64,000 nt of DNA from Trichobilharzia regenti (GCA_944472135.2 OX235263.1:19335379-19399378), one strand, 5' to 3'. Numbered from the stretch's first letter, positions 11,613-22,060 are shown. Program-made: numbers and translations. Notes: generated by a model from the letters alone, not told the origin.

Positions 11613-11907
11613 CCCGGCGTGTGGGACCGTAGCTAACAATTATCTCCGTGTGCATTTCATTCTCACCAATAGCCTCCCCGGCGTATACGCCCCATCTGCT
11701 GTCCTTAACATCAATCAGTTCATTCATGGATGTAGAAGACTCGAAACAACTTCAGAAGTAATCACGACGAAAACTTTAACAAAATTATGCAATAACAACA
11801 AGATACGAAAACAACAAGTAAACACAATGAATCCAAAAACACCAATTGATATGACACACCACACATATATACAAACTGTACACAAAAATTCGCGGATCAC
11901 ATCTTGA
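10435..11907 (+). pseudogene. LINE apurinic-type endonuclease (ORF2 N-terminus)
   Basis: A 490-codon frame. After a low-complexity N-terminal 130 residues, the exonuclease-endonuclease-phosphatase fold runs from INARSVLNKLP through VITESWCH (catalytic Glu), GGKGGGCLMYF, WVNVHLNNVTALIGCTYRAP, CGDFNLPEINWD (Asp and Asn) and GSDHKTV (Asp and His). All catalytic landmarks I know for this fold are present. From about 11612 the frame runs on into unrelated sequence (the C-terminal 100 residues), so the RT is replaced. In the family this enzyme nicks target DNA for target-primed reverse transcription. Confidence 0.88.
11613..11800. other. Unassigned junction sequence
   Basis: Contains two copies of CTCCCCGGCGT about 80 bp apart (near 11612 and 11675) and no recognisable coding block. 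It separates the truncated LINE endonuclease from the tandem repeat. Confidence 0.4.
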
Positions 11908-12370
11908 TGGAATTCCTTTGAAGAATTGCAGGACTTACACCAGTACGCCTGCAACCCTTCTCAGGTTGACGATTGTAATTTGTGGAATGTCCGGACACAA
12001 ACAAGATTAACCAACAGTTTCATCAATTGGAACTCGCACAACTATTTAACACAAACATATGTACAATCACTACATCAAATGTTGTGGATTCCGGCATGAA
12101 AAGCTACCCTTGAAGAACTGTAGGACTTACAGCAGTACGCCTACATTCCTTCTCAGGTTGATGATCCAAGTGGAAGTCGTCCGGGCACAAACAGAATTAC
12201 CAACAGCTAGATGACAGATGATATCAATTCAGTATATACAACAAGAACATATGTGCAAAATCACACACCAAGCACATTGGACTGCTCATTGATGCGCTAC
12301 CCTTTGAAGAATTGTAGGACTTACAGCAGTACGCCTACAACCCTTCTCAGGTTGACGCTCTAGGTTGGAA
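11800..12370. repeat. 192-bp tandem repeat, about 2.5-3 units
   Basis: Units open with CCTTTGAAGAATTGNAGGACTTACANCAGTACGCCTNCA-type sequence at 11915, 12107 and 12300, giving a period of 192-193 bp. Within units, CCGGACACAAACA and CAAACATATGTACAATC recur at matching offsets. The third unit keeps only its first 65 bp. Sequence before 11915 looks like the end of an earlier unit. The array lies downstream of the minus-strand gag, so it may belong to that element's non-coding 3' part. Confidence 0.8.
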
Positions 12371-12536
12371 AATCGTCGCAGAGTTCATTTGCAAACTTCC
12401 TTCTTTGAGCTATATCCTCAAATCCCAACGGCAACAGGTTCATGTCATTGTATCGTAGAATATAGATGACCAACAAACACACGACATATCTCATCAACCA
12501 AGTGTGGAAACAGAGTAATTTACACCAAAGATAATA
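12371..12536. other. Spacer between tandem repeat and gag
   Basis: No recognisable feature. On the minus strand this is where protease and RT of a BEL/Pao pol should follow; no such coding is visible. Confidence 0.4.
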
Positions 12537-14327
12537 TCATTCAATTAGTAACTTGAAACTAGAAATGCCTTGGTTCATGCAAGTCAACTTAACAATTACT
12601 CTCTCGTTTACACTTGGCTTATTCTCACTAAACTGAGCAATATCTTTCGTCTTTTCAAACGCACCAATACTATCATAGTCATTGCATAAGGCACATGAGT
12701 TCATGGACGTCCATTTCATTGTGGATAAAAACACCAACGATGACTGAGTGACACAAGGTGATGAACTTAGCAGTGGATCAGAAGCTGTTCTTTTTCGACT
12801 TTCAGATAGTTGTCTAACTGCAAGATTACCACCACTGCTGTCTTTCACTACTAGTGCGGGTTTGGCACTATCATCTGATAATAGGTGGGCTACACGCTGA
12901 TCAATTACACTGACGGTCTCATAAGTATCTATACCTTCTACGACTGCATCTGCTTTTGATTCTACTTCACGTTTAAGTTGTACAGGGCCTCTGTTCAACT
13001 CAACAGTAGTAGGCGTTCCCCTCATCTCGTCATGAACAACCAAAGACAAATGTGCACTATCATGATCATTATCACAAATATTCAATTTACCATCATCTAT
13101 CTGGTCGACTTCATCAATTTCAAACTCTTTAATAACAGAAGTAGACAATTTTGGTTTCTCCTCACAAATCCTAAAAGGTTTTATAACTTCACTCTGACTA
13201 GTAATACCTTGCAAACTTGTAGGGTCAGAACTGCACTCTGAAGCAGTGACTCTATGCTGTGACACTCTATTCAACAATGGCTTATCAGTTGCAACTACAG
13301 ACTTCTTCACCGCACCGTTATCGTCCCACAATTCGGAGTCAGGCCTGGAGTTTACATTTAGCTTATCACTGAACTTGCTCACTGGTTCACAGTTCACTTC
13401 TGTATGCACCTCTTGCAAACGTGTAAAACACAACCGTGTTTGTCTTGCATCTTGTAACTTATCTGTTGAGGATGTACTACGAATCCTGTTACACTCACTA
13501 GGTCTATATGCATTACTATACATCATGGAGCCTTCTCGATATCCACCTCTCTGAGGCCTACTCGTCATCAATGATTGCATTTTGCTCTCAGACTGCTCTA
13601 TTCTACGGGTGAGATGCAATAGACTGGCGAACTTGCTCATAGATAGATTGACGCTATCTTTTACTAGTTTCAGGATATCATCAAATTTTGGCTCGATACC
13701 CTCATCCTCCATACGGGAGCTTATCTTCACCCACTTCCTTTGCAGTCGAGTAGGTAGGCGTCTTGCTATTGCTTCTAGTATAAAACTCGAGTTGAGGTCA
13801 CTCATGCAATTCATCGAAATCAAGGTATTCTTATAAGTCATAAGATTATCTAAAAACTCAGTGAGTGCCTGGGAGTCATCTTGAAGTTGACTGCCGTTAC
13901 CTTTGACAGCTTCGTATACGTTCCTTACAATCATTGAAGGTCTTCCAAACCTTTGACGTAATATGCTGATAGCCTCATCGTAGCCCTCTTTTGGCTTCAT
14001 AAACTTACAGCACTGTATAGCTCTTGCAGCATCTCCAGTGCAATATCTCATCAAATACATAAACTTCAATTCATCACTTAATAGAAAACTACTCAACATG
14101 ATCTCAAACTCCTTTACAAATTGTAAATAATCAGCCGGGTTTCCATCAAAACATCGTGGTTCAAATTTAGGGAGTTTGATGTTCCTATTATCCCTGAACG
14201 GCGAAACAGTAACATCAACCATGTCATGCTTAACATCAGACACATCGTTACAATTAACAGATAAGTCACCATGACTTACTTTCCTGTTTGCATTTAAGAC
14301 GCTCTGTCCCTTCTTTGACCCAGGCAT
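12537..14327 (-). CDS. BEL/Pao-type gag (DUF1759-like), intact frame
   Basis: 596 codons from Met at 14327. Residues 50-145 (LPKFEPRCFDGNPADYLQFV, DELKFMYLMRYCTGDAARAI, EGYDEAISILRQRFGRP) match the DUF1759 gag domain of BEL/Pao elements, followed by an alpha-helical region to about residue 240. A CCHC-like knuckle is at 300-313, but its second Cys is Arg (C300, R303, H308, C313). Residues 320-570 are acidic and Ser-rich with no known domain. The frame closes at SFKLLIE, which looks like the strand leading into a retropepsin active site, so the stop falls where pol protease would begin. No RT or integrase follows. It is either a gag-only remnant or a deletion derivative; its length is unusual in so decayed a neighbourhood. 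Confidence 0.82.
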   Translation of the reverse strand: MPGSKKGQSVLNANRKVSHGDLSVNCNDVSDVKHDMVDVTVSPFRDNRNIKLPKFEPRCFDGNPADYLQFVKEFEIMLSSFLLSDELKFMYLMRYCTGDAARAIQCCKFMKPKEGYDEAISILRQRFGRPSMIVRNVYEAVKGNGSQLQDDSQALTEFLDNLMTYKNTLISMNCMSDLNSSFILEAIARRLPTRLQRKWVKISSRMEDEGIEPKFDDILKLVKDSVNLSMSKFASLLHLTRRIEQSESKMQSLMTSRPQRGGYREGSMMYSNAYRPSECNRIRSTSSTDKLQDARQTRLCFTRLQEVHTEVNCEPVSKFSDKLNVNSRPDSELWDDNGAVKKSVVATDKPLLNRVSQHRVTASECSSDPTSLQGITSQSEVIKPFRICEEKPKLSTSVIKEFEIDEVDQIDDGKLNICDNDHDSAHLSLVVHDEMRGTPTTVELNRGPVQLKREVESKADAVVEGIDTYETVSVIDQRVAHLLSDDSAKPALVVKDSSGGNLAVRQLSESRKRTASDPLLSSSPCVTQSSLVFLSTMKWTSMNSCALCNDYDSIGAFEKTKDIAQFSENKPSVNERVIVKLTCMNQGISSFKLLIE

Positions 14328-14472
14328 TGTTGAACTTGACCCAATTCCAAAAACGTTCCAGATATTGCTTGTTCAAAGAGGACTTGACCGGCACCAGGAA
14401 AGATGAACGGTGACCATCCAAACTTTCACCAACTGTCTGAATCCGCCAGAATCTGTTTCTACCATCAGAAAC
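14328..14472 (-). other. Leader upstream of the BEL/Pao gag
   Basis: On the minus strand this precedes the gag Met. A TGGCGGATTCAGACAG segment (RC of about 14444-14459) could be a tRNA primer-binding site, since such sites begin with TGG; I cannot name the tRNA. The neighbouring LTR copy belongs to the Gypsy repeat family, not obviously to this gag. Confidence 0.35.
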
Positions 14473-14787
14473 TGTCAGCCACTTTTCGTAAACCGTTAAT
14501 GCCCAGCTCTTGCTACGCTCGGGCTCACGCTGTTCCTTGAAGTTTCTCAGAAACGCTTAGTAATAAGGGGCGCATAGACCAAAACACCGATTGGCCGCTT
14601 TGGAATTCTTTATTGTAACACCAACATATAATAAATATTTCTACTAAGTTTTCTGATGGTTTACTGATAACTTCTTTCTGAACAGCGACCGATGAGACGA
14701 TGACTGTCGTATTGATGCCTCCGCGAAAATTGGGGAAGTTGGTTTTGAGCAAACAACCAAGAATTGATCGTTCAATCTTCAACTCCA
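14473..14787 (+). repeat. LTR, copy 2
   Basis: 315 bp, TGTCAGCC to ACTCCA, same family and orientation as 8539-8811. The last 110 bp (from GATGAGACGATGACTG onward) are nearly the same as copy 1; the middle is longer and more diverged. Flanking 5-bp sequences do not match each other, so this is not a simple solo LTR with a clean target duplication. Confidence 0.75.
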
Positions 14788-15150
14788 TTGACAACAGTCA
14801 TGTATTCTAAAATATGGAATAGCCTGCCTAAAGTTATCAGAACTTGCTCTTCGGTTACAAGCTTCAAACGCTCTCTGTACAGACTGTTTCACTCTACAGA
14901 TTATATTAATAAACTATTTACTCATAGAACGAATCAATCACTAATCTACTACAGCACCTAAAAGACGCACTTCAACACCCTTTGCAATCTAAAAATATAA
15001 ATAAACTAGCAGCATGGATGCATAAAGACTTACTACGGAACATACAGGATTAGTTTGCCCTTAGAAATAGGATGTGTCACTCTAGTGTAACCTTCAAACG
15101 CCTGCTATATAAACTGTTTTGTCCCAATGATTATCCCTACCAGAACCCAT
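14788..15150 (+). pseudogene. LINE C-terminal remnant, with a second partial copy
   Basis: SKIWNSLPKVIRTCSSVTSFKRSLYRLFHSTDY resembles the very C-terminus of CR1-group LINE proteins. A related segment (SSVTFKRLLYKLFCPNDY-like) repeats near 15075-15140. It follows the LTR copy directly and has the same orientation as the ORF1/endonuclease at 8949-11612, so it may be the far end of that element. Confidence 0.6.
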
Positions 15151-16110
15151 CACTTATTTCTAAAACGCACCAGACGTTAGAACGCTAAAACGCTCAGACT
15201 CATTAATACACATTATGACACTAAATAAACTCTAAGACTTCGCATAAATACGTGAAAACACAACTAAAACGTAAATTTTTACTGATGTATAATATACAAT
15301 TGACATATACATTTATAAGTGCATAAAATACTAATGTCCTTTTCATTTTCACATACTTCCTCTTTCTGTTATTCTGCTGCTCCTGATCATCTTCTGGTCG
15401 AGGTCGAACAACCCTGCGCCGAAACTGAAATGAGGATTAATTCCAAACCATTTTTCTCATAACCACTCAAATTCCATGAACGATCCAATTCTACCATTTG
15501 AAGACGCTGGCTAACATGCTGTAAATGAGTGTTCATGATCTGAAATGAAGAAGCAACTGGTTTTCAAACAGTTTTCAACATTTTACTGAACTCACGAATA
15601 CAGTCCGCCATGCAGACACAAATGAAGCAAATGGAGAATTCTGGAATCGACCTCGGCACCATTTGACGCTGTAAAACAACTTAACATGACCTTATCTAGC
15701 TTTCGCATCCACGATCAAATTTCTTTCCTGTTATAAAACTACGATAAGACCGCTGAAAAAGTGGAATAAATATATCACTGATCTCAACATAATACATCAA
15801 TAAACTTTAAGCCAAGGGTGCTGTTCACAACAAAGTTATATAGGAGAATTGACTTCAAGCTTTATTTTTCCCAGATACCTGTTTTACATCGATCTGATGT
15901 CTGGGTTTTTGTTAATGCGAAGACAATATTTCTATATCTCTTTATGTGCTACACAAACAGGCTTTATAGCAGACTGTTCCGACTGACTCTAATGTCAGAA
16001 AGAACAAACACACTGTAAATTCATCACACTAAATTATGTGTAATTTATATGATAACTTATCCATGCCTGTACAATTGGTATGTTCCTGCGTAAACAGGAA
16101 GTAATATATA
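15150..16110. other. Unassigned sequence between LINE end and LTR copy 3
   Basis: AT-rich to about 15360, then a more even-composition stretch (15360-15720) with short open segments but no recognised domain. It could be the decayed gag region of the element whose LTR is copy 3, on the minus strand; I cannot show this. Confidence 0.3.
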
Positions 16111-16111
16111 T

Positions 16112-16347
16112 TATTGACAACGATTGTCTCATCGGTCGCTGTTCAAAAAGAAAGTAAAAACCGTCAGAAATCTTAGTTTGTTATGCTGCTCATATGTTGG
16201 TGTTAGAATGAAGAATTCTGGAGTCGCCAATCGGTGTTTTGGTTTTTGCGTCCTTCAGTACTAAGCGTTTCTAAAAGGCTTCGAGGGACAGCGAGAGGCC
16301 CGGCATAGCAAGCGCTGGGCATTAACGGTTTTGGGACGTGTTTGACA
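16112..16347 (-). repeat. LTR, copy 3, reversed and 3'-truncated
   Basis: The reverse complement opens TGTCAAACACGTC and runs through CGTTAATGCCCAGC, AAACGCTTAGTACT, CCGATTGGCGAC and ACAGCGACCGATGAGACA in the same order as copies 1 and 2. It stops about 80 bp before their end. Diverged, with several small indels. Confidence 0.72.
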
Positions 16348-16554
16348 ACGGTCAAAAAACGAGTAAAAGCACATAATACATTTGTATAAAACATTTGTTT
16401 GTAGACTTGTACTGTTCTCTACTTTAATTTCCAAACAATATAACTTCCTTCTTACAATACTGATGTTTTGGAGTTAAAGTCGAAGAATGCACATTGTATT
16501 TATCGGTTCGAAGCTTCTTCGTAACAATAGGAACTCAGGGGTAAGTTCCTTGAC

Positions 16555-16776
16555 AACACTCTTAGTATTGACCATCCGAAACCGGCGTACTTAGAAGGCA
16601 ATCCTATCAGCCTAGAGCTGAGCATTCCCAATAATACACAAGTAACCGAATATCCGGTAGTACTCGAAGAAATCACTAACATGGAGGAAGTCACTGAATC
16701 TTCTCTCGAGCCCTCAAAAAAGTGCTCTGGATGCAACGTGAGATTCTTAGAACATCCTCATAATTGTATCACATAA
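16555..16776 (+). pseudogene. Gypsy pol C-terminal tail
   Basis: 73 open codons without an internal Met start. SIDHPKPAYLEGNP at the left corresponds to the block that follows the end of the 7946-8446 pol frame in this group; the right end (SGCNVRFLEH-like, then stop TAA) looks like the usual basic tail (SGRxVRFP) before a Gypsy 3' LTR. No matching LTR is recognised to the right. It is separated from LTR copy 3 by 200 bp and differs in strand. Confidence 0.5.
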
Positions 16777-16779
16777 CTA

Positions 16780-18340
16780 AGTGATACGATTCACACAGCT
16801 CCTATTCGTTTGTGGTATTTATTTTTCCTCCTTCAGACACATCGATTTTTTATATTGCAACTCGCAACACAAGTAAAAACTATTCTATAACTGTTTACGT
16901 TGCATCTACCAAAAACATTAGATATATACCCTTTTAGGTGTTCTATTTTCGCATTATTTTACTGTATGGTGAATGCATATCATTTTCAAACGTTACTTTT
17001 GTTACTTAGCATTCTCGTTTTCTATGTGCGACGAGCACCGGACACGGAGCAAACAAAGCGCGAGATCCAGCGGACAAACGAAGCGATGTACAGACACCTT
17101 ATTAACATCTGTAGACGACCGGTAGGCAATACATCATGCAGCTCAAAGGAGTCTCTTCACCAGTGGGAAAACTATTGGGTTTTCTTTACTTCCAGCTAGT
17201 CTTGTCTTAGGCACCTCACAACCCCACTAGGGAGAGAGTGAGCTGTAGCGGTAAATAATTCCCCAAAATTATTGACCACAGCATTCATCACTGAACATTG
17301 GATGGTGACCTTCACTGTTTAAGTCAGGTTGTCCAGATGAAGACTTCCAGCCAAGCATCCACGCCATTTGGAACTCCGTCGCGTCATATTGGTGTACGAT
17401 CCCCAGCCAGTTAAGCAATCCTCTCGCACTCCGATTTGGTCCTGAAATATATCTCGTAATTTGGACGACCAAATCGTGTCTTTTGCTTTGCCATTGTTCT
17501 CTGCGGAACGAATACTATAGAAGTTGTGGGTATTAGATCTTGAGTTAGCATACTTCATATTATGCGTGATCGTCGAGTCTGTCAGCTTCTAAAATAGGAA
17601 GACGTAAGCTCACTGGATTGTGGGGAAAATGATGTAGACAGGTGATATGTCATTGTTTTCCTTGCTGTATTTGTAGTCAAAATAACGCGAATATGTCGAG
17701 AAGTGCATACAGTCATGCATTTGTGTGTATAACGTACAATCCATTTTTAACAGTGCTTTTTGTGTCCTTCGAAATCACTGTTAACTCGTTTTACTACTCA
17801 CACATTTACGCAAAACAACAACGACGACCACAAAGCTAGTTTGGCTCACAATAGGTCGTTGCAAGGATACTGGATATTACGAGCAATATTCCGTCATCAC
17901 TTAAAAAACAAAGTTGACTTTTGAATCTGTTGTGTAAAAAGAATAATATAGGTACAGTTAAATATGAAAAATACCATATGAGAGCCGAAACGACTTATTT
18001 CTAGCAGTTATATTTCATTAATTTGTAGCGCATAATTATATATTGAATGACCTTGAGTTGTTTTTCTAAGCAAAGAGATTTATTTACTTAGTAACGCGTT
18101 ACTCAAAGGTAGTCATGTGTTATGCAAACGAAAATTTCTGTATTTCTAAACATCAATTGGAATGTTAGAAAATCAGCGCAAAACACTAAGGAACTAGTAT
18201 TTGATTTAAATATTAACTGATAACTACATGATGAGCATATTTTTCGGACTATTATTGCATGAAATCTTCATCCGCTAGAACATTTATTTAATGATAAATG
18301 TGAATAAATTACACGTTGTTAAGTCTTTCTGTGATCAAAA
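16780..18340. other. No recognisable gene
   Basis: AT-rich with a short even-composition segment at 17030-17500. Short open frames there (99 codons at 16900-17199 +, 67 and 79 codons on the minus strand within 17269-17558) have no motif I recognise and overlap each other, so I leave them uncalled. Confidence 0.4.
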
Positions 18341-18344
18341 TATT

Positions 18345-18360
18345 TAAAAAGGATTATATA
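18345..18360 (+). promoter_or_regulatory. TATA-like box before candidate gene
   Basis: GATTATATATAATC lies about 40 bp upstream of the candidate start at 18396. The window is AT-rich, so such matches are common by chance. Confidence 0.25.
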
Positions 18361-18395
18361 TAATCACATTTCTTACCTAACAAAGTATATTTAAA

Positions 18396-18992
18396 ATGGA
18401 TTCAATGGAGAAGGATGAAGAATTAACAAGTAAGTTAGTTACATAACGCACGATTTTATTTTAACTACTGTTTTGGATATCATTCTTTTCCATTATAGCA
18501 GTGAAGTTCTTGCTTCAGGTGAATAGATGTCTCTATGAAATGTAATTCATACTGCTAACGCAGAATTAAAATACAATTAGTCTTCAAATATAGTTACGTT
18601 TAAACTCAACCAGAGTGCAGTATCTAGGTGCAGTTTATAAGCTCTATGCTCTTGTACATGTCAACTCATAGTGACAGCTCGTTTCAGATCGTATTTCATT
18701 TTTTGGTTTACGCTTTTTTGTAAGTTCATTTCACTGCTTGCTTATAAAATTAATCACGAGTGGTTAATATGGTAATATACGTTACGAAGACGGTCTTTCA
18801 GTGATTTGCAGATTTTCGTTAGAATTATTTTATATATGCTTATGTGATATGTGGTAGCTTCGTAGAGTATATGTATTGCATGATGTCGCCTTACAACCAC
18901 TTGCATATGATTTTGATCTGTAACCTATAGATCTCATAGCCTCAATATCATTCAAAAAACATCTCTATTGCCAGTAATGACTATTCTTTAGG

Positions 18993-19035
<43 letters not shown>

Positions 19036-19301
19036 AGCCAAACAGGAAAGCTTTCGGAAAAACTTTTATCCACAGTCCTATTTATGTCTTCTAGATGTCT
19101 AATTGGGATTTTAGCATACTGAAGTATTTAATAAATGTTTTCTCGTTATATTATGACTTAAATACCTATGTTTGCTTTTCTGAAAGTTTATGCGCTCCAT
19201 ACAAAAAACGTATTAAATTTTCAAATACGCATTCGGAGTTTGAGATCGAAAATGATCAAAATGATCACATTTCTGATTTCCTCAGTACTGTGTTAGGTTT
19301 T
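18396..19301 (+). CDS. Candidate host gene: three short 5' exons
   Basis: Proposed join: exon 1 18396-18429 (MDSMEKDEELT, then donor GTAAGT); a 69-nt intron; exon 2 18499-18518 (20 nt between TTTCCATTATAG and GTGAAT); exon 3 19095-19301 (207 nt after CTTCTAG, before GTAAAT). Phases fit: exon 1 ends in phase 1, exon 2 restores phase 0, and exon 3 is 69 whole codons. Exon 3 (MSNWDFSILKYLINVFSLYY at its start) has a composition unlike the surrounding repeats. Very short 5' introns and tiny exons are known in schistosome genes. There is no signal peptide and I do not recognise the protein. Exon 3's donor is weak. This is inference from splice signals and frame alone. Confidence 0.35.
18995..19030. 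repeat. (AT)n microsatellite
   Basis: 18 perfect AT units, inside the proposed second intron of the candidate gene. Confidence 0.97.
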
Positions 19302-19613
19302 GTAAATATAATGTCTCCCTCCTTACAGTGTTCAGCCTTTTTAATCTCTTTGATTATTGTTTAAAATTCCATCATATAATAATTTTGTTGGTTTTCTTCT
19401 TAAACTCAAGCTAGAATTCATAAGCAAGAACTCAAAAATTGATTCAGACTGATTAATATCAGTTCTTATTTCGAATATTTAAAATTTATTGGAGAAAGCT
19501 TGTAACATTTGTGTAGATAGAACTCAGGTCTTCTGACATTTCTAAATGAAATTTACACAAGACTTTAGGCTTGATTTTAGGGGTGAAATCGTGTCCATCA
19601 CTTTGCATTGCAG

Positions 19614-19640
19614 GCATTCCTAACATCACCCAAAGCGGAA
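19614..19640 (+). other. Possible 27-nt micro-exon
   Basis: Flanked by a good acceptor (TCACTTTGCATTGCAG) and a consensus donor (GTGAGTAA). It is 9 codons in phase 0 with no stop, compatible with exon 3 of the candidate gene, which also ends in phase 0. A further good acceptor with an open phase-0 run is at 20819-20875, but the acceptor at 20557-20559 between them would not keep frame. Weak evidence. Confidence 0.25.
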
Positions 19641-19649
19641 GTGAGTAAA

Positions 19650-19850
19650 TGATACGTATATTACATTCAGAAATGCAAAATACATAATTTGAGCTGCTAC
19701 AGTTTAGATTTTGGCACCAGATTAAATATAATGAAGAAGATCCGAAGAAGAAAATACAGTAATTATTAGTAAAGGTGTTTACAATGTTGAAATTAGTATG
19801 AAAATAAAAAAACGAGTTCAAATTTTTTCATTCCTTGAGTTCCAACTTGA
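19650..19850. other. No recognisable feature
   Basis: AT-rich single-copy-looking sequence. Confidence 0.4.
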
Positions 19851-19854
19851 ACAT

Positions 19855-20060
19855 AGGACTTTAAGCTGTGAAGTTTCAGTAGCAGGGGTGTTGTTTGTTT
19901 TTCCCATGGCGGAATCGCTAACTTCTTACCTATCCTTCTACCTTTTCAAGCCTACTACCAGCTAATTAACTGGGAGACTTTGAGGCGATTGTCATCCGGA
20001 AACTAAACTAGGACCTCTTGATTGGCTAGTGGGCATTATCGTATTGAATCACCGATGCAC
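19855..20060 (-). mobile_element. SINE family C, diverged copy
   Basis: The segment AAGCTGTGAAGTTTCAGTAG, then GGGGTGTTGTTTGTTTTTCCC and GAATCGCTAACTTC parallels the 3' body of the clearer copies at 36180-36385 and 54150-54400, read in reverse. The tRNA-like head is barely recognisable. Confidence 0.4.
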
Positions 20061-21450
20061 AAACGCCTACACACTGGCCATTTTGTTAAACTGTGCCATG
20101 TGGAACTTTTAACCTTTAGGGTTTGGTTGAATCTCATTCCAGAGATTTCCAAATTGTTACTAAAACTAAAAGACTTCGCGTCTTGTTTTTAGCTTGCAAT
20201 AAGTCGGTTGGTGAATTTAATTAAAAGGGGGTAAATCTATGCAGTAAAGGTCAAAAGCTACGAAGAATATATGAAAAATGGTTAGTGTGAATAAATTCGT
20301 ATCCCATGCGCAAAAGATTTTGACTACATTTGGTTGGTAGGCGTACTTCATATGTTGTGTAAAAAGATGCCTTTAGTTACATCATAAGGGAATAGCACTT
20401 CCAAACTCCTCGAAATACTATTTTCAGGTTATCTACTTTTCATTTTAAATTTGAAGTAACTTTTTATGCGTTATCTTAATTTTTTGCAGTTTTTGACAAA
20501 ATAAGAGATATAGCAATATAAAATCTTTATTAAACAGTGTTTTTTTTACCTTACTTCAGGTATTCACATGATTTATTCAGATATGTACCAGCTATTTCGT
20601 CATTAAAATGTGTAGGCTTTCTTTCTTTCTTTCTTTCTATTGATTGTCTTTGCACACTTAAGATGATAAATATCAAGCAAATTGAAGTTAATTTTATGGC
20701 ATAACTTACGAGATGACCTAAGTTTGTCTGTTTGTAAGGAAATGCTGTTGTAAAACAGACTGCTTTTTGCTTACATTGCACTCAAAATCACTTGAAATAA
20801 ACCTCTTTTATTCTACAGCCAGCTGTATCTGGCAGACGACTCACTTTAAATTATTTTGCCAACAAAATATGCCTGGTATTTTGGTCATTAGGAGAAGCAG
20901 ATAAAGGCAGCTTATAGCTGTGAGTCAGTTTTTGTTCCGTTATCACATGTCAGGTACCTTTAAGGTGAATTCTAGTTCCTGATGAAGAATAAACTTTGCG
21001 GTCTACCCTAAAATAACCATGCGATATTATTTAGATGTAGATACAAAGCATAACTCAAAAAATTGCAGTTAGGGCATTTTAGTCTGGATGAATGTTATTC
21101 TAGGGAGTCTTGCTGGCTATACAAAAATATAAGCAAGCATTATCGAATCAGTGGACGAAAATGATGGGTTAAAGAAGATTCACCAACTGGATTCACAAAA
21201 CATCCTGACTTTACTTGGCACACCTACATTTACTTTTTTATTACATAACTTATAAGCTAATTATGTATTAGTAAGAGAGAACTTCCCTATGGTACAGTAC
21301 AACTTAATGTCTGCTTTTCGTAGTTTGGTGATATAGTCATTACTGTGATATTTACTTGCTGGATGAAATTTGAGGCACTATTTTCCGTAACTAAAGTAGT
21401 GATACAATCTTCAGATATACTGTTATATTAGTTTTACAAATCCAAGTAAT
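20061..21450. other. No assigned gene; simple repeat at 20616-20640
   Basis: AT-rich. It holds a (TTTC)n run at about 20616-20640 and two acceptor-like sites (20557-20559, 20816-20818) discussed with the candidate gene. No repeat family recognised. Confidence 0.4.
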
Positions 21451-21454
21451 TATT

Positions 21455-22060
21455 ATTTATCCCCTTGGGCTCCGAGTGGAACATAGGGCTTCAACAGCAT
21501 ATATCCATTTCCCCCTGTTTTCCGAAATCCTTTTTATCTGGCTCACTGACTGGCAATAAGCTATCATATCTTTCTCACGTGATTTTCATGTTATTCTTGA
21601 ACTACACCTAACTCGATGTTTCCACTTCAGGCTTCACTTGAGCGATGGCCGGGCACGTGATGTTACTTGACAGTCTTCTCAGTATATGTTCAATTCACCT
21701 CCTCCTTTTTCAGCATATTTGTTAAGCAGTAGGCTGGTTGGTTGCTTCATTCCACAGTTTCTGTTACTAGTCTTTTCTGGCCAGTCATGTGATCTTCAGT
21801 ATGGAGCTAAGGAAGGAGGCAAGTGTTGATGAGAGTCTTCAGTGAATAGCTTGTTTGATGAAATGCCTTTTGTAACTTGTACATCAAGTCTCTAAACCAC
21901 ACAGAAGTGCTGAATGACTTGACAATAGTTTTGAAAATCAGATTCCTATTCTTTATGCTGATTACATCAGGTTTCCACATTGATTCCATATTGATGAATT
22001 TCTGTCTTGCCTTTCCGGTCCTGACTGACTTTTGCATTAACATCCATGCTGCCTATAGCT
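21455..22060 (-). mobile_element. RTE-type LINE, 3' end
   Basis: The minus strand ends at 21455 with the family's 3' signature (complement of CCTTGGGCTCCGAGTGGAAC and ATAGGGCTTCAACAGC) and an ATAAT-rich tail. Upstream, 21807-22043 reads VRTGKARQKFINMESMWKPD, KNRNLIFKTIVKS and further RTE post-RT blocks. 5'-truncated. Confidence 0.82.

Noticed and set aside
11800..12370. CRISPR-like direct repeat array
   Set aside because: The period of 192 bp with similarity through the whole unit is a tandem repeat; eukaryotic context.
13246..13836. Plus-strand frames of 102 and 84 codons inside the BEL gag
   Set aside because: Antisense to the 596-codon gag frame; composition follows from that gene.
14473..14787. 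5' LTR of the minus-strand BEL gag
   Set aside because: Its family members at 8539 and 16112 associate with Gypsy pol and lack a BEL gag; the place fits but the family evidence does not.
17269..17558. Two overlapping minus frames (67 and 79 codons), one Trp/Gly-rich
   Set aside because: They overlap in different frames, with no motif and no splice context.
20560..20640. Extra exon of the candidate gene after the good acceptor at 20557
   Set aside because: In the phase required by the preceding exon it meets a stop after three codons; in another phase it is open but runs into a TTTC repeat.
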